A stretch of DNA of 64,000 bases from Lonepinella koalarum (GTDB lineage Bacteria; Pseudomonadota; Gammaproteobacteria; Enterobacterales; Pasteurellaceae): contig NZ_CP170642.1 of assembly GCF_042926695.1 (NCBI RefSeq), positions 2,480,001-2,544,000 of the forward strand. The letters run 5' to 3'. Both the position numbers and the translations under genes were made by a program. The notes under the pieces are model-generated. The model saw nothing but the letters and a program-made list of their open reading frames with translations, was not told the DNA's origin and made no database searches. Shown here one piece after another: positions 17,084-25,563 of this stretch. Position 1 is the stretch's first letter. The number at the start of each line of letters is the position of its first letter.

Positions 17084-17467
17084 TTATTGTTCGATACATT
17101 GTTCTGCCAGAATATTACCCACACTACTTCGCAAACTGTTGTTTTCGGTTGTTTCTAACCATTGCCAGTGAATACTGGTATAGAATTTACCTGTTTGGTA
17201 AAGTGTGGCATTCAGTTTTTCAGTGACCCCCTCAAAGGTGAGATTAATCTCATCGGTTTTCACTTTTTTAGTATTTTTACTACTTTCAGTGATACGAACA
17301 ACTCTTATTATTTTATCATCTTTACATTTATAGAGACTGGCTGATCTCTTTTGTGTTGTTTTATCCAACATCACTTGGTTTTTAGGTTGAGACTGACTAT
17401 GCGACAGTAATTCTGAATCTGTCGTACAAGCCACTATACCGATGAAAGTGAATAATAAAAGTCGTTT
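17084..17467 (-). CDS. oapB: Opacity-associated lipoprotein OapB, MliC-like
   Basis: Translated from a TTG at 17465-17467, which has AAGGA 7 nt upstream, this is a 127-residue lipoprotein. It has a short signal peptide LKRLLLFTFIGIVAC with lipobox GIVAC. The mature part contains a small Cys-bounded domain starting LYKCKDD and ending ILAEQC, which resembles the MliC lysozyme-inhibitor fold. An in-frame ATG far upstream would overlap oapA and destroy the signal peptide. In H. influenzae oapB follows oapA and is needed for the opaque-colony phenotype. Order and spacing (13 nt after oapA) are the same here. Confidence 0.8.
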   Translation of the reverse strand, partial: KRLLLFTFIGIVACTTDSELLSHSQSQPKNQVMLDKTTQKRSASLYKCKDDKIIRVVRITESSKNTKKVKTDEINLTFEGVTEKLNATLYQTGKFYTSIHWQWLETTENNSLRSSVGNILAEQCIEQ

Positions 17468-17480
17468 CAAGAAAATATCC

Positions 17481-18788
17481 TTATTTTGTGTATTTATAGG
17501 TACCGTCAGCTTGACGAGTAAACACAGAACCATCAGGTAAACGCATGGTATTGACATGTCCTTGGCTTACTGAAACTTGCACTTTATCATTGGCTTTGAA
17601 GCTACTTAATACATTCCCAGCTCCGTTTGCTTTAGTCATGGCATTGGCATCACGAATATCCAAATCGTTGTTACGGAAGACTTGGAATAATGAAGTATTT
17701 TGTGGAATAACTAAGGTTCTTGTACTATTACTGCTTGCCGTGGTTTGTGTTGAGCTATTGCGATTGGATTGATGAGTTTGTACGCTAGTCCCTGCTGGTT
17801 TTGCATCAACCACTGGAGCCACCTTATTGGTTGGTTGTTTAGCTTGTTCCGCTTTGCGAGCTGGTTGGGTGGCAACTTTTGCTTGCTCAGCTTTGCGAGC
17901 TTGCTCCTGTTCAGCAGCGATTTTCGCTTGCTCAGCTTTACGGGCTTGCGCCTGCTCGGCGGCTATTTTGGCTTGCTCAGCCTGATAGGCTTGTTCAGTT
18001 GCTTGAGCATCAACAGGTTTTACTGGTGCCGGTGTCACAACTGGAGATGGTACGGTATTTTGTTGGGCTTGATCAGCTGTTGGTGTAGTGACTTCTGGTG
18101 TTGTTATATTATCAGTTTGAGCTGTCGCTGTTTCTGCTTCTACATTATTAATCACTGCGCTATTTTCAAGTGGTTTATTCGGGTCAAGTGATTGGAATTC
18201 AATCGGTGTTGATGAACTATTATTTGCTTGAATTTCTTCTATGGTATTATTGCTTGGTTTTAACCATAATAATGCGAGTAAAATTGCTATTACTCCCGCA
18301 ATGGCAATAAATAGACGGCGATGTTTAGGAGGTAATTTTTGCATAATTGCCCAGTTTTCTGGATTTTTTTGGTTAGGTTTGCTTTGTGTGGGTGGCACAA
18401 CTGTTTGTTCTTGTACCGTTTCTGACATCACTGGTCCAGCAGTATGTGCAACAGTATTTATTGTTTCTGCGGTATTTGCTACTTGCACAGTTTCTGTTTG
18501 AACGCTTGTAGGTTGTATCGGATCTGTGATAGTAGGTTGTTGTGGCGGTATGGTTTTTGGTGTATCTGATACCGGTTGTTTTGCATTCTGCGTTGTATTT
18601 ACTGGATTAGTCGCTGTCGTATTCGGTTGCGTACCAAAAGTCGGTTCCTTGCGGACCGCAAATTGGTTGGGTTGTAATGTTTCTTTTTTATTAAATAAGC
18701 CTGTAACTTTGCTCAAAATTGAATCCGTTTGATTTATGCCTAAATCTAATTCACTTTGATTTGAATTATTTTTTGGTGTGTTTTCCAC
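17481..18788 (-). CDS. oapA: Opacity-associated protein OapA
   Basis: OapA is a cell-envelope protein linked to colony opacity and epithelial adherence in H. influenzae. The 435-residue protein has a cytoplasmic N-terminus (LDLGINQTDSILSKVTGLF). One membrane segment lies near residues 156-175 (RRLFIAIAGVIAILLALLWL), then a Thr/Pro/Gln-rich linker. A Lys/Ala/Glu repeat block (about residues 265-316) and a C-terminal LysM-like OapA domain (TLVIPQNTSLFQVFRNNDL to the end) follow, the latter expected to bind peptidoglycan. oapB follows in the same transcript. Confidence 0.88.
   Translation of the reverse strand: MENTPKNNSNQSELDLGINQTDSILSKVTGLFNKKETLQPNQFAVRKEPTFGTQPNTTATNPVNTTQNAKQPVSDTPKTIPPQQPTITDPIQPTSVQTETVQVANTAETINTVAHTAGPVMSETVQEQTVVPPTQSKPNQKNPENWAIMQKLPPKHRRLFIAIAGVIAILLALLWLKPSNNTIEEIQANNSSSTPIEFQSLDPNKPLENSAVINNVEAETATAQTDNITTPEVTTPTADQAQQNTVPSPVVTPAPVKPVDAQATEQAYQAEQAKIAAEQAQARKAEQAKIAAEQEQARKAEQAKVATQPARKAEQAKQPTNKVAPVVDAKPAGTSVQTHQSNRNSSTQTTASSNSTRTLVIPQNTSLFQVFRNNDLDIRDANAMTKANGAGNVLSSFKANDKVQVSVSQGHVNTMRLPDGSVFTRQADGTYKYTK
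17842..18000 (-). repeat. Tandem coding repeats in oapA (ARKAEQAKIAAEQ type)
   Basis: The segment encodes reiterated QAKIAAEQ and ARKAEQAK units, about four imperfect copies, resembling the TolA-type alanine/lysine-rich helix. At the DNA level the repeats are diverged in third positions, so they are not a simple-sequence phase-variation tract. The block probably forms a rigid periplasm-spanning helix between membrane anchor and LysM-like domain. Confidence 0.7.
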
Positions 18789-18908
18789 AATATTACCTCA
18801 ATTACCTCAGTAAATACTAAAAAAGTGCACTTTATTATATGCCCCCAATAAAGTGCGGTCGAATTTTTGTCTATTTTAAAGGATCTTTAGTTATTTTCCT
18901 AGAATTAA

Positions 18909-19931
18909 CTACGGAGCATATAAAGTTTTATTGGGTTCATGAGCAATCTCTCGGGCTAATTTAGGGACTAAATAGCCTGAACTGATTTTTTGTAAATCTT
19001 GGTAAATTTGCCCCGCACTTTCATCAGAAATGTAAAAATGGCTAGCCCCTTCCACTTTATCCAGCAAATGTAAATAATAAGGCAAAATACCCACTGAAAA
19101 TAATTTTTCATTCAAAGATTTCAATGTGTTAGCATTATCATTAATTTGTTTTAATAACACGGATTGATTTAATAAGGTGACACCTATCGCTTTCAGTTTA
19201 TTCATCGCATCAGCAAAAATCCCATCAATTTCATTGGCATGATTAATATGGGTGACTAACACAGTTTGAAATCTGCTTTGGGCTAAAATCTGACAAAATT
19301 CATCAGTAATTCGCTGTGGAATGACCACAGGTAAACGCGTATGAATCCGCAAACGCTGCAAGTGCGGTATTTTTTCTAGCTGTTTTATGAGCCAGTCTAT
19401 TTCATGATCTTTTGCCATTAAGGGATCACCGCCAGACCAAATAATTTCTTCAATTTGTGGATTTTCCGCAATATAGTCTAATGCTTTCAACCAGTTGGCT
19501 TTATTGCCTTTGTTTTGGTTATAGGGAAAATGGCGGCGGAAACAATAACGGCAGTTAATGGCACAGCCACCTTTCACCATTAATAACAATCGGTTATGAT
19601 ATTTGTGCAAAATATTTGGCGCGGCGGCTTGTTGTTCGTCTAAGGGATCTTTACTAAATCCTTTTTCTGCCAGAAATTCTTGTTGAGCCGTCATAACTTG
19701 CAAAAAAAGCGGATCTTGTGGATTGCCTTTTTCCATTTTTTGCACAAAGGGTAAAGGCACTCGCATAGGAAATAAACGGCGAGCTTGAATATCTTTTGCA
19801 AAGTCATTCACTGGTAAATTTAGCATTCTTAATAACATTTCGGGGTCAGAAACCGCATTCGCCAGAATTTCTAGCCAATTCTGTGTTTTTTGTTCTTCTC
19901 TAATTAAGGGTTTTTGGGGTAAAATATACAC
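18909..19931 (-). CDS. epmB: EF-P lysine 2,3-aminomutase EpmB (YjeK)
   Basis: EpmB is a radical-SAM/PLP enzyme that converts alpha-lysine to beta-lysine, which EpmA then attaches to elongation factor P. The 340-residue protein has the radical-SAM cluster motif CAINCRYC (around residues 121-128) followed by FRRHFPY, SGGDPLMAKD, and a PLP-lysine region VLLKQINDNANTL. The frame opens with GTG at 19931 and no clear ribosome-binding site. It is divergent from efp, its substrate gene, with only 35 nt between, so the two promoters must overlap the coding ends. A USS lies inside at 19360-19368. Confidence 0.94.
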   Translation of the reverse strand: MYILPQKPLIREEQKTQNWLEILANAVSDPEMLLRMLNLPVNDFAKDIQARRLFPMRVPLPFVQKMEKGNPQDPLFLQVMTAQQEFLAEKGFSKDPLDEQQAAAPNILHKYHNRLLLMVKGGCAINCRYCFRRHFPYNQNKGNKANWLKALDYIAENPQIEEIIWSGGDPLMAKDHEIDWLIKQLEKIPHLQRLRIHTRLPVVIPQRITDEFCQILAQSRFQTVLVTHINHANEIDGIFADAMNKLKAIGVTLLNQSVLLKQINDNANTLKSLNEKLFSVGILPYYLHLLDKVEGASHFYISDESAGQIYQDLQKISSGYLVPKLAREIAHEPNKTLYAP

Positions 19932-19966
19932 TTTAAAACAGCTCTACATCTAAATTAAGGATAAAT

Positions 19967-20533
19967 ATGGCATCATACACTACCACAGACTTTAAACCAG
20001 GTCTAAAATTTATGCAAGACGGTGAGCCTTGCGTAATCGTTGAAAATGAATTTGTTAAACCGGGTAAAGGTCAAGCCTTTACGCGTACTCGTATTCGTAA
20101 ATTAATTTCAGGCAAAGTATTAGACGTGAACTTTAAATCAGGTACTTCAGTTGAAGCTGCTGATGTGATGGATCTTAACTTGACCTATTCTTACAAAGAC
20201 GAAGATTTCTGGTATTTTATGCACCCAGAAACTTTTGAGCAATACTCTGCGGACGAAAAAGCAGTGGGTGATGCAGAAAAATGGTTACTCGACCAAGCGG
20301 ATTGTATTATTACCTTATGGAATGGCACACCGATTTCTGTTACGCCACCAAACTTTGTGGAATTAGAAATTGTGGATACTGACCCAGGTTTGAAAGGGGA
20401 TACCGCAGGAACTGGTGGTAAACCAGCGACATTAAGCACGGGTGCGGTAGTGAAAGTCCCTTTATTTGTTCAAATCGGTGAAGTCATCAAAGTGGATACT
20501 CGCTCAGGCGAATATGTTTCTCGCGTCAAATAA
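19967..20533 (+). CDS. efp: Elongation factor P
   Basis: EF-P relieves ribosome stalling at polyproline. The 188-residue protein has the three-domain layout of the family. The modification loop NEFVKPGKGQAF places the acceptor lysine at residue 34, between two glycines, matching the beta-lysylated type. EpmB is encoded next door; EpmA is not in this window. AAGGAT precedes the ATG and a strong intrinsic terminator follows. Confidence 0.98.
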   Translation: MASYTTTDFKPGLKFMQDGEPCVIVENEFVKPGKGQAFTRTRIRKLISGKVLDVNFKSGTSVEAADVMDLNLTYSYKDEDFWYFMHPETFEQYSADEKAVGDAEKWLLDQADCIITLWNGTPISVTPPNFVELEIVDTDPGLKGDTAGTGGKPATLSTGAVVKVPLFVQIGEVIKVDTRSGEYVSRVK

Positions 20534-20551
20534 ATTATTTAGATAGCAAAT

Positions 20552-20579
20552 TAGCACTGGTTTCCCAGTGCTATTTTTT
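20552..20579 (+). terminator. efp terminator
   Basis: TAGCACTGG (20552-20560) pairs with CCAGTGCTA (20565-20573) over a 4-nt loop and is followed by a run of T. It is an intrinsic terminator. Confidence 0.92.
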
Positions 20580-20582
20580 ATC

Positions 20583-21656
20583 TTATTTTACAATAACATT
20601 CAATTCTTCTGTTGATGGCCAAGCATTAATCACTGCTTTCACTAAGGTCGCCAACGGAATGGCAAAAAACACACCCCAAAATCCCCATAGTCCACCAAAA
20701 ATTAAGACTGAAACAATAATGGTTAAAGGGTGTAAATTAACCACTTCCGAAAATAAAAATGGTACTAGTAAGTTTCCGTCCAATAATTGACTCACCACAT
20801 AGGCAATCATAATGTACCAGAAAGTCGCGTGATCACCGAATTGGAAAAAGGCGACTAAAGCAACAGGAATGCTCACTAAAACTGCGCCTACATAAGGAAC
20901 TAATACAGAAATGCCTACTGCTACAGAAAGTAATAATGGATAATTCAATCCAAAAAATAGAAAGAGAATGTAGCACACTAAAGCGACAATCGCAATTTCC
21001 AGTAATTTCCCCCGAATATAATTAGCAATTTGTAATTGCATTTCTTGCCAGACTTTATTGGCAAGACGACGATTTTGTGGTAAAAATTGAGTGAAAGAGC
21101 GAATTAAGGTGTCTTTATCTTTCAACATAAAGAACATCATTAACGGCACTAGAAAAGCATAAATACCAATAGTAACTAAATTTACAATAGAAGTGAGCGA
21201 AAATTTCACCGCGCTTTCACCAAAGCCAAGAATTTTGCTACGTGTAGCAGTGAATATCCCTTCAATCATTTGGGCATCCACAAATTCCGGATGAATTTCA
21301 GGTAAACGCATTGCCCAGCTATGCAGTTTGTTGAACATATTAGGCAAATCACTTAATAAATTAATGGTTTGATTAATTAAATTGGGTAATAAGCCGAAAG
21401 CGAGTAATAAGGCAAAGGTGATAAAACCGCCTAATATGAGCATGATCGCTAGAATGCGGGGGAGCAAGAAGCGGGTGACAAGAAAATGAATCGGAAATTC
21501 AAGCAAATAGGCTAACACGAGTGCAATTAATAAAGGGGCGATGAGATCACTAAAAAAATAAATAGCAATAAAGCAAAATAACAGGATAACTGCTAATCCT
21601 ATTGCTTGTGGATCACTAAAGTGTCGCATATACCATTTTTTTAGCAATTCAATCAT
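20583..21656 (-). CDS. AI-2E family permease (PerM/YdiK-like)
   Basis: The 357-residue inner-membrane protein has about eight hydrophobic segments in the pattern of the AI-2E (UPF0118) family. That includes the conserved NYIRGKLLEIAIVALVCYILFL region and the C-terminal LVPFLFSEVVNLHPLTIIVSVLIFGGLWGFWGVFFAIPLA. Substrates reported for the family vary (autoinducer-2 export, Na+/H+ exchange), so no substrate is assigned. I chose ATG 21656 (MIELLKKWYMRHF), which has GGGA upstream, over the ATG six codons earlier. It is convergent with efp. Confidence 0.88.
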   Translation of the reverse strand: MIELLKKWYMRHFSDPQAIGLAVILLFCFIAIYFFSDLIAPLLIALVLAYLLEFPIHFLVTRFLLPRILAIMLILGGFITFALLLAFGLLPNLINQTINLLSDLPNMFNKLHSWAMRLPEIHPEFVDAQMIEGIFTATRSKILGFGESAVKFSLTSIVNLVTIGIYAFLVPLMMFFMLKDKDTLIRSFTQFLPQNRRLANKVWQEMQLQIANYIRGKLLEIAIVALVCYILFLFFGLNYPLLLSVAVGISVLVPYVGAVLVSIPVALVAFFQFGDHATFWYIMIAYVVSQLLDGNLLVPFLFSEVVNLHPLTIIVSVLIFGGLWGFWGVFFAIPLATLVKAVINAWPSTEELNVIVK

Positions 21657-21752
21657 AAATTCATTCCCTAGCAATTTTTTCTTGATTATAAGTTAAAATT
21701 TTATTTAATTACATATATAATACACAAGTTTATTCATAAGGGAGAGAAAAAT

Positions 21753-22028
21753 ATGGCAAAGCAAAAACTAAACTTGCCAAGTGTTGCTGAAACACAAGGC
21801 ACCACCACTTACCAACATAGTCGTGGTGTTATTCGAGATAATGCGATTCAAGCATTATTAAGTGATCGATTATTTCGCCAACGAATTGAGAAAAAACTCA
21901 AAGGCAAAGGTAGTTATCAACGTAAGGCGAAACATACTCTCAAATGGACTGAAAAGCCCGATAATAAGATTTCTTTTGAAAGAGATTTTATTATCGGGTT
22001 TTTGTTTAATAACAATAGATTACATTAG
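21753..22028 (+). CDS. arfA: Alternative ribosome-rescue factor ArfA
   Basis: ArfA recruits release factor 2 to ribosomes stalled on non-stop mRNA and backs up tmRNA. The core YQHSRGVIRDNAIQALLSD followed by RLFRQRIEKKLKGKGSYQRKAKH matches E. coli ArfA closely. The full frame is 91 residues with a 17-residue N-terminal extension relative to E. coli and a hydrophobic tail FIIGFLF. A 20-bp hairpin plus T tract starts at codon 69. Most transcripts should therefore end inside the frame, making a non-stop mRNA whose product is active only when tmRNA fails. This is the known control logic of arfA in E. coli. Confidence 0.93.
   Translation: MAKQKLNLPSVAETQGTTTYQHSRGVIRDNAIQALLSDRLFRQRIEKKLKGKGSYQRKAKHTLKWTEKPDNKISFERDFIIGFLFNNNRLH
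21957..22003 (+). terminator. Intrinsic terminator/RNase III stem inside arfA
   Basis: The arm CCCGATAATAAGATTTCTTT (21957-21976) pairs with 21979-21998 over 20 positions with two G-U wobbles, and five or six T follow. In practice the top base pairs open to form the loop. It lies fully within the arfA coding frame. Confidence 0.93.
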
Positions 22029-22043
22029 AAAGGAAATAAAAAC

Positions 22044-22337
22044 ATGACAGCATTAACAGAAGTTTTATTTACCAATACGTTGAATGTTCGGATTAGTGAT
22101 CCGGGCGAAGAAGGGGCAACTAGCCACTTTTTTGAAACCATTTATATTACTCTGGTTGCACATATTAACGGCGATGAAGTTAAGTATGAATTTACGCGTA
22201 AAGTGGAAAACGAAGTAAAAATTAACCGCACTTTTACCGCATTAAATGAGCTATTTAAATTCTTAGCAGATTATTTGGATCCTGTTGCTTTAGGCAATTT
22301 AGGGGTAAAGATCGGTCAGTTAGGATTAGCTAAGTAA
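22044..22337 (+). CDS. Uncharacterised 97-residue protein downstream of arfA
   Basis: I do not recognise this family. The protein is small, acidic to neutral, and has no signal peptide or membrane segment. It begins MTALTEVLFTNTLNVRISD, and a mixed strand/helix pattern ends LGNLGVKIGQLGLAK. A strong ribosome-binding site (AAAGGAAA) precedes the ATG, and coding potential looks genuine. It starts 15 nt after the arfA stop, so it can be transcribed from the arfA promoter only by read-through of the internal arfA hairpin. A USS lies inside at 22225-22233. Confidence 0.75.
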   Translation: MTALTEVLFTNTLNVRISDPGEEGATSHFFETIYITLVAHINGDEVKYEFTRKVENEVKINRTFTALNELFKFLADYLDPVALGNLGVKIGQLGLAK

Positions 22338-22344
22338 AACAGAA

Positions 22345-22365
22345 CTGCAGTGAACTTCACTGCAG
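22345..22365. terminator. Convergent hairpin between the 97-residue gene and hemB
   Basis: CTGCAGTGAA and TTCACTGCAG are 10-nt arms around a single C. Flanking T-rich sequence is modest on both strands. It probably terminates both convergent genes. Confidence 0.65.
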
Positions 22366-22375
22366 CTATTCTATG

Positions 22376-23398
22376 CTATTTATTCTTCCCGTCTAAATAC
22401 AACCACTCGGCTACCTGTTTGGCGAAATAGGTCAAAATCCCATCGGCTCCCGCACGTTTAAAGCAGAGTAAACTTTCCAGAATACATTCTTTTTCTTTTA
22501 ACCAGCCATTCTCAATTGCTGCTAAGTGTATAGCATATTCGCCCGAAACTTGATAAGCAAAGGTAGGTACGCCAAATTGTTGTTTTACCCGATATACCAT
22601 ATCTAAATAAGGCATACCTGGTTTCACCATGACCATATCCGCCCCCTCTTGAATATCTAGTGCCACTTCTTGTAAGCCCTCGTTGCTGTTGGCAGGATCA
22701 ACCTGATAGGTTTTCTTATCACCGCCTTTTAGGTTAGCCGATGACCCCACGGCATCACGGAAAGGACCGTAATAATTTGATGCGTATTTTGCTGCATACG
22801 CCATAATTAAGGTATTAATTAGTCCTTTCTGTTCAAGTGCGGTGCGAATTTTGCCGATTCTGCCGTCCATCATATCGCTTGGGGCAACAATATCCGCTCC
22901 CGCTTCTGCATGGGAAAGGGCTTGTTTAACTAATACATCGCAGGTCAATTCATTCAGCACATAACCGGTTTCGTCAATAATACCGTCCTGACCGTGTAGC
23001 GTATAAGGATCTAACGCCACATCGGTTAATACACCTAATTCTGGATAATTGGCTTTTAGTGCTTTTACTGCACGTTGTACTAACCCATTTGGGTTATAGC
23101 TTTCTTCCGCCATTAAGGATTTTTTATCTTGTTCCACCACAGGGAATAAGGCAATCACTGGCACGCCATATTTGACTAACAAGCCTGCTTCAATGAGTAA
23201 TTGATCAATGGTTAAACGTTCTACTTTTGGCATTGATGGTACAGGTTCACGTCGATTTTCGCCCTCCATAATAAAGACTGGATAAATTAAATCATCCACA
23301 GTTAATTTATTTTCAGCCATTAAACGGCGACTAAAATCATGTTTACGCATACGGCGTAAACGGCGTTCAGGGTAACCTGTAAAAATTTGTATTGTCAT
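22376..23398 (-). CDS. hemB: Delta-aminolevulinate dehydratase HemB
   Basis: HemB condenses two 5-aminolevulinate molecules to porphobilinogen. The 340-residue protein has the family signatures VAPSDMMDGRIG and the Schiff-base lysine region YAAKYASNYYGPFRDA, plus MVKPGMPYLDMV. The metal-site region reads DVALDPYTLHGQDGI, lacking the Cys triad of zinc-type enzymes, so a Mg-type enzyme is likely. A functional hemB means the strain should make its own heme, unlike H. influenzae. A ribosome-binding site AGAGAG precedes the ATG. Confidence 0.96.
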   Translation of the reverse strand: MTIQIFTGYPERRLRRMRKHDFSRRLMAENKLTVDDLIYPVFIMEGENRREPVPSMPKVERLTIDQLLIEAGLLVKYGVPVIALFPVVEQDKKSLMAEESYNPNGLVQRAVKALKANYPELGVLTDVALDPYTLHGQDGIIDETGYVLNELTCDVLVKQALSHAEAGADIVAPSDMMDGRIGKIRTALEQKGLINTLIMAYAAKYASNYYGPFRDAVGSSANLKGGDKKTYQVDPANSNEGLQEVALDIQEGADMVMVKPGMPYLDMVYRVKQQFGVPTFAYQVSGEYAIHLAAIENGWLKEKECILESLLCFKRAGADGILTYFAKQVAEWLYLDGKNK

Positions 23399-23447
23399 GT
23401 TCTCTCTCTTAATAAAAAAGGCGAATATATTGATCCGCCTAATGTTC

Positions 23448-24194
23448 TCATTCTATGGCGTTTTCATCATCTTTCGGGCGATAAAATCTGGCACAAATTA
23501 CGCCCACTTCAAATAACAAACACATTGGTATGGCTAGTAGAGTTTGGGAGAAAATATCAGGCGGGGTAAGCAACATGCCGACCACAAAAGCGGTTACGAT
23601 AATATAGGGGCGTTTGGCTTTTAAATCTTCTGGCGTGGTTACGCCAGCCCAACATAGCAAAATAATGGCTACTGGCACTTCAAAGCAGACACCAAATGCC
23701 AAAAACAGCGTCAGCACAAAATCTAAATAACTACTAATATCCGTTGCCATGGCAACGCCGTCAGGCGTGGTTTTGGTTAAAAAGCTAAACACCAATGGAA
23801 ACACTACATAATAGGCAAACGCCACGCCCACATAAAATAATAAGGTGCTAGAAAATAGCAAGGGATAAACTAAGCGTTTTTCATGGCTGTATAATGCAGG
23901 GGCAACAAACGCCCAAAGCTGATAAAGCAAAAAAGGTACCGAAATAAACACCGCCGTGAGTGCGGTTAATTTAATCGGGGTGAAAAAAGGTGCTGCTACA
24001 TTGGTAGCAATCATGGTAGAACCTGCTGGCATTGCATCTAACAATGGTGTGGCAATTAAATGATAAATATCATTGGAAAAATACACTAACGCCAGAAAAA
24101 CCACGGCGACAAAAATAAATGAGCGTAACAAACGGTTACGTAATTCGATTAAATGTGAGATTAAAGGTTGTGTTTCTTCGACATTACTCATCAT
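23448..24194 (-). CDS. tatC: Twin-arginine translocase subunit TatC
   Basis: TatC is the polytopic receptor for twin-arginine signal peptides. The 248-residue protein has six predicted membrane helices and the family motifs HLIELRNRLLRSF near the N-terminus, FVAPALYSHEKRLVYPLL, and SYLDFVLTLFLAFGVCFEVPV. Its ATG overlaps the tatB stop (ATGA), and a second ATG follows at once. It is the last gene of tatABC. Confidence 0.96.
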   Translation of the reverse strand: MMSNVEETQPLISHLIELRNRLLRSFIFVAVVFLALVYFSNDIYHLIATPLLDAMPAGSTMIATNVAAPFFTPIKLTALTAVFISVPFLLYQLWAFVAPALYSHEKRLVYPLLFSSTLLFYVGVAFAYYVVFPLVFSFLTKTTPDGVAMATDISSYLDFVLTLFLAFGVCFEVPVAIILLCWAGVTTPEDLKAKRPYIIVTAFVVGMLLTPPDIFSQTLLAIPMCLLFEVGVICARFYRPKDDENAIE

Positions 24195-24730
24195 TTTTTC
24201 TCCTGTTGGCTAACAGGTTGAGCATCTTCAGCAGGGTGATATTGATCGATATATTGTGCTAATTGCTCATCTAAAGAAAGCTCGTCTTCAATATTTTGTG
24301 TTAAATCATCAGGATCTTGATTGGTTTCATCAAGTGCGGTGGAATTTTCGGTTTTTTCTAGTTTATTCTCTTGAACGTTCTCATTCCGTACAGTATCTAT
24401 TTGTTCTTGTAAAGCATGATTAGCATCACTGGCTTGTTTATCCAAATTGGCTTTCATTTTTTCGGCGGATTGTTTCAATTCTTCTACCGTTTGAGCCAGT
24501 TCAGGCGACAGGGTATTCAAATTTAAATGCTCGGCTTTTTTGATACTTTCTTGCAGCTCTTGTAATTTTAACTCTTGTGTCAATTCATTTTGCACATTCG
24601 CCGCTAAACCACGAATAGTTCGTACCCATTTCATCACTGTCCGAATAGCCACAGGCATACGTTGTGGACCTAATACCACCAAGCCCACAATAAAAATCAA
24701 CAGTAATTCAGAAAAACCAATATCAAACAC
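24191..24730 (-). CDS. tatB: Twin-arginine translocase subunit TatB
   Basis: TatB forms the receptor complex with TatC. The 179-residue protein starts MFDIGFSELLLIFIVGLVVLGP, the single membrane helix and hinge. A long amphipathic and charged coiled-coil region with many Lys/Glu follows. A USS lies at 24332-24340 in the variable C-terminal part. It is 3 nt from tatA and overlaps tatC by 4 nt. Confidence 0.94.
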   Translation of the reverse strand: MFDIGFSELLLIFIVGLVVLGPQRMPVAIRTVMKWVRTIRGLAANVQNELTQELKLQELQESIKKAEHLNLNTLSPELAQTVEELKQSAEKMKANLDKQASDANHALQEQIDTVRNENVQENKLEKTENSTALDETNQDPDDLTQNIEDELSLDEQLAQYIDQYHPAEDAQPVSQQEKK

Positions 24731-24733
24731 GGA

Positions 24734-24955
24734 TTATGCCTGTTCTTTTTGTTTCGCCGTATCTTCTGTTTTAACCGTATCGGTTTTATCTAAGGATTTA
24801 AATTCTGCATCCTTAGGTTCATCTGCCATGGCTTTTTTAAAGCCTTTCACCGATTCACCTAAATCAGAACCTAAGGTTCTTAGTTTTTTTGTACCGAATA
24901 GTAATACCACGATAGCCACAATAATCAGCAGTTGCCAAATACTAATACCACCCAT
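24734..24955 (-). CDS. tatA: Twin-arginine translocase subunit TatA
   Basis: TatA oligomers form the protein-conducting element. The 73-residue protein starts MGGISIWQLLIIVAIVVLLFG, then the FGTKKLRTLGSDLG amphipathic helix and an acidic, Lys-rich tail. AAGGGG precedes the ATG. First gene of tatABC, divergent from greB. Confidence 0.95.
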   Translation of the reverse strand: MGGISIWQLLIIVAIVVLLFGTKKLRTLGSDLGESVKGFKKAMADEPKDAEFKSLDKTDTVKTEDTAKQKEQA

Positions 24956-25080
24956 AAAAATACCCCTTAATATTGAAATAATAATTGTGCCTGAATATAC
25001 CCCTTTTCCCTTGTTTAGGCAATAGCCACAAAGTAGTAGAGATGCTATAATTCGACTTATTTTACTTATATTTCATTGAA

Positions 25081-25563
25081 ATGGCAAAATCCAATTACAT
25101 TACCCGACAAGGCTGGAATACCCTTGATCAAGAATTAAAATTTTTATGGAAAGAAGAACGCCCGAAAGTTACTCAAGCGGTTTCCGATGCAGTAGCATTA
25201 GGCGATCGCAGTGAAAATGCAGAATATATTTACGGCAAACGCCGCTTGCGTGAAATTGACCGCCGTGTACGTTTTTTAATGAAACGGTTGGAAGTGTTGC
25301 AAATCGTGGATTATCACCCGCAACAAGAGGGCAAAGTGTTCTTTGGTGCTTGGGTAGAGTTGGAAACAGAAAGCGGTGAATTAAAACAATATCGCATCGT
25401 TGGCTGTGATGAATTTGAGCCAGCCAAAAATTGGATTTCCATTGATTCTCCGGTGGCTCGAGCTTTGATTGGTAAACAGCTTGATGATGAAGTCCGCGTC
25501 AACACGCCATCAGGCAAAATGCTATTTTTTGTGAACCGTATTTGGTATGAGCATGGTTCTTAA
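25081..25563 (+). CDS. greB: Transcript-cleavage factor GreB
   Basis: GreB rescues backtracked RNA polymerase by stimulating RNA cleavage. The 160-residue protein has an N-terminal coiled coil with tip acidic residues in GDRSENAEYIYGKRRLREIDRR and a C-terminal FKBP-like domain ending MLFFVNRIWYE, typical of GreB rather than GreA. The Shine-Dalgarno sequence is weak. Confidence 0.95.
   Translation: MAKSNYITRQGWNTLDQELKFLWKEERPKVTQAVSDAVALGDRSENAEYIYGKRRLREIDRRVRFLMKRLEVLQIVDYHPQQEGKVFFGAWVELETESGELKQYRIVGCDEFEPAKNWISIDSPVARALIGKQLDDEVRVNTPSGKMLFFVNRIWYEHGS

Noticed and set aside
17842..18000. Simple-sequence phase-variation tract in oapA
   Set aside because: Repeats are long, imperfect and in-frame; no short pure repeat that would shift the frame.
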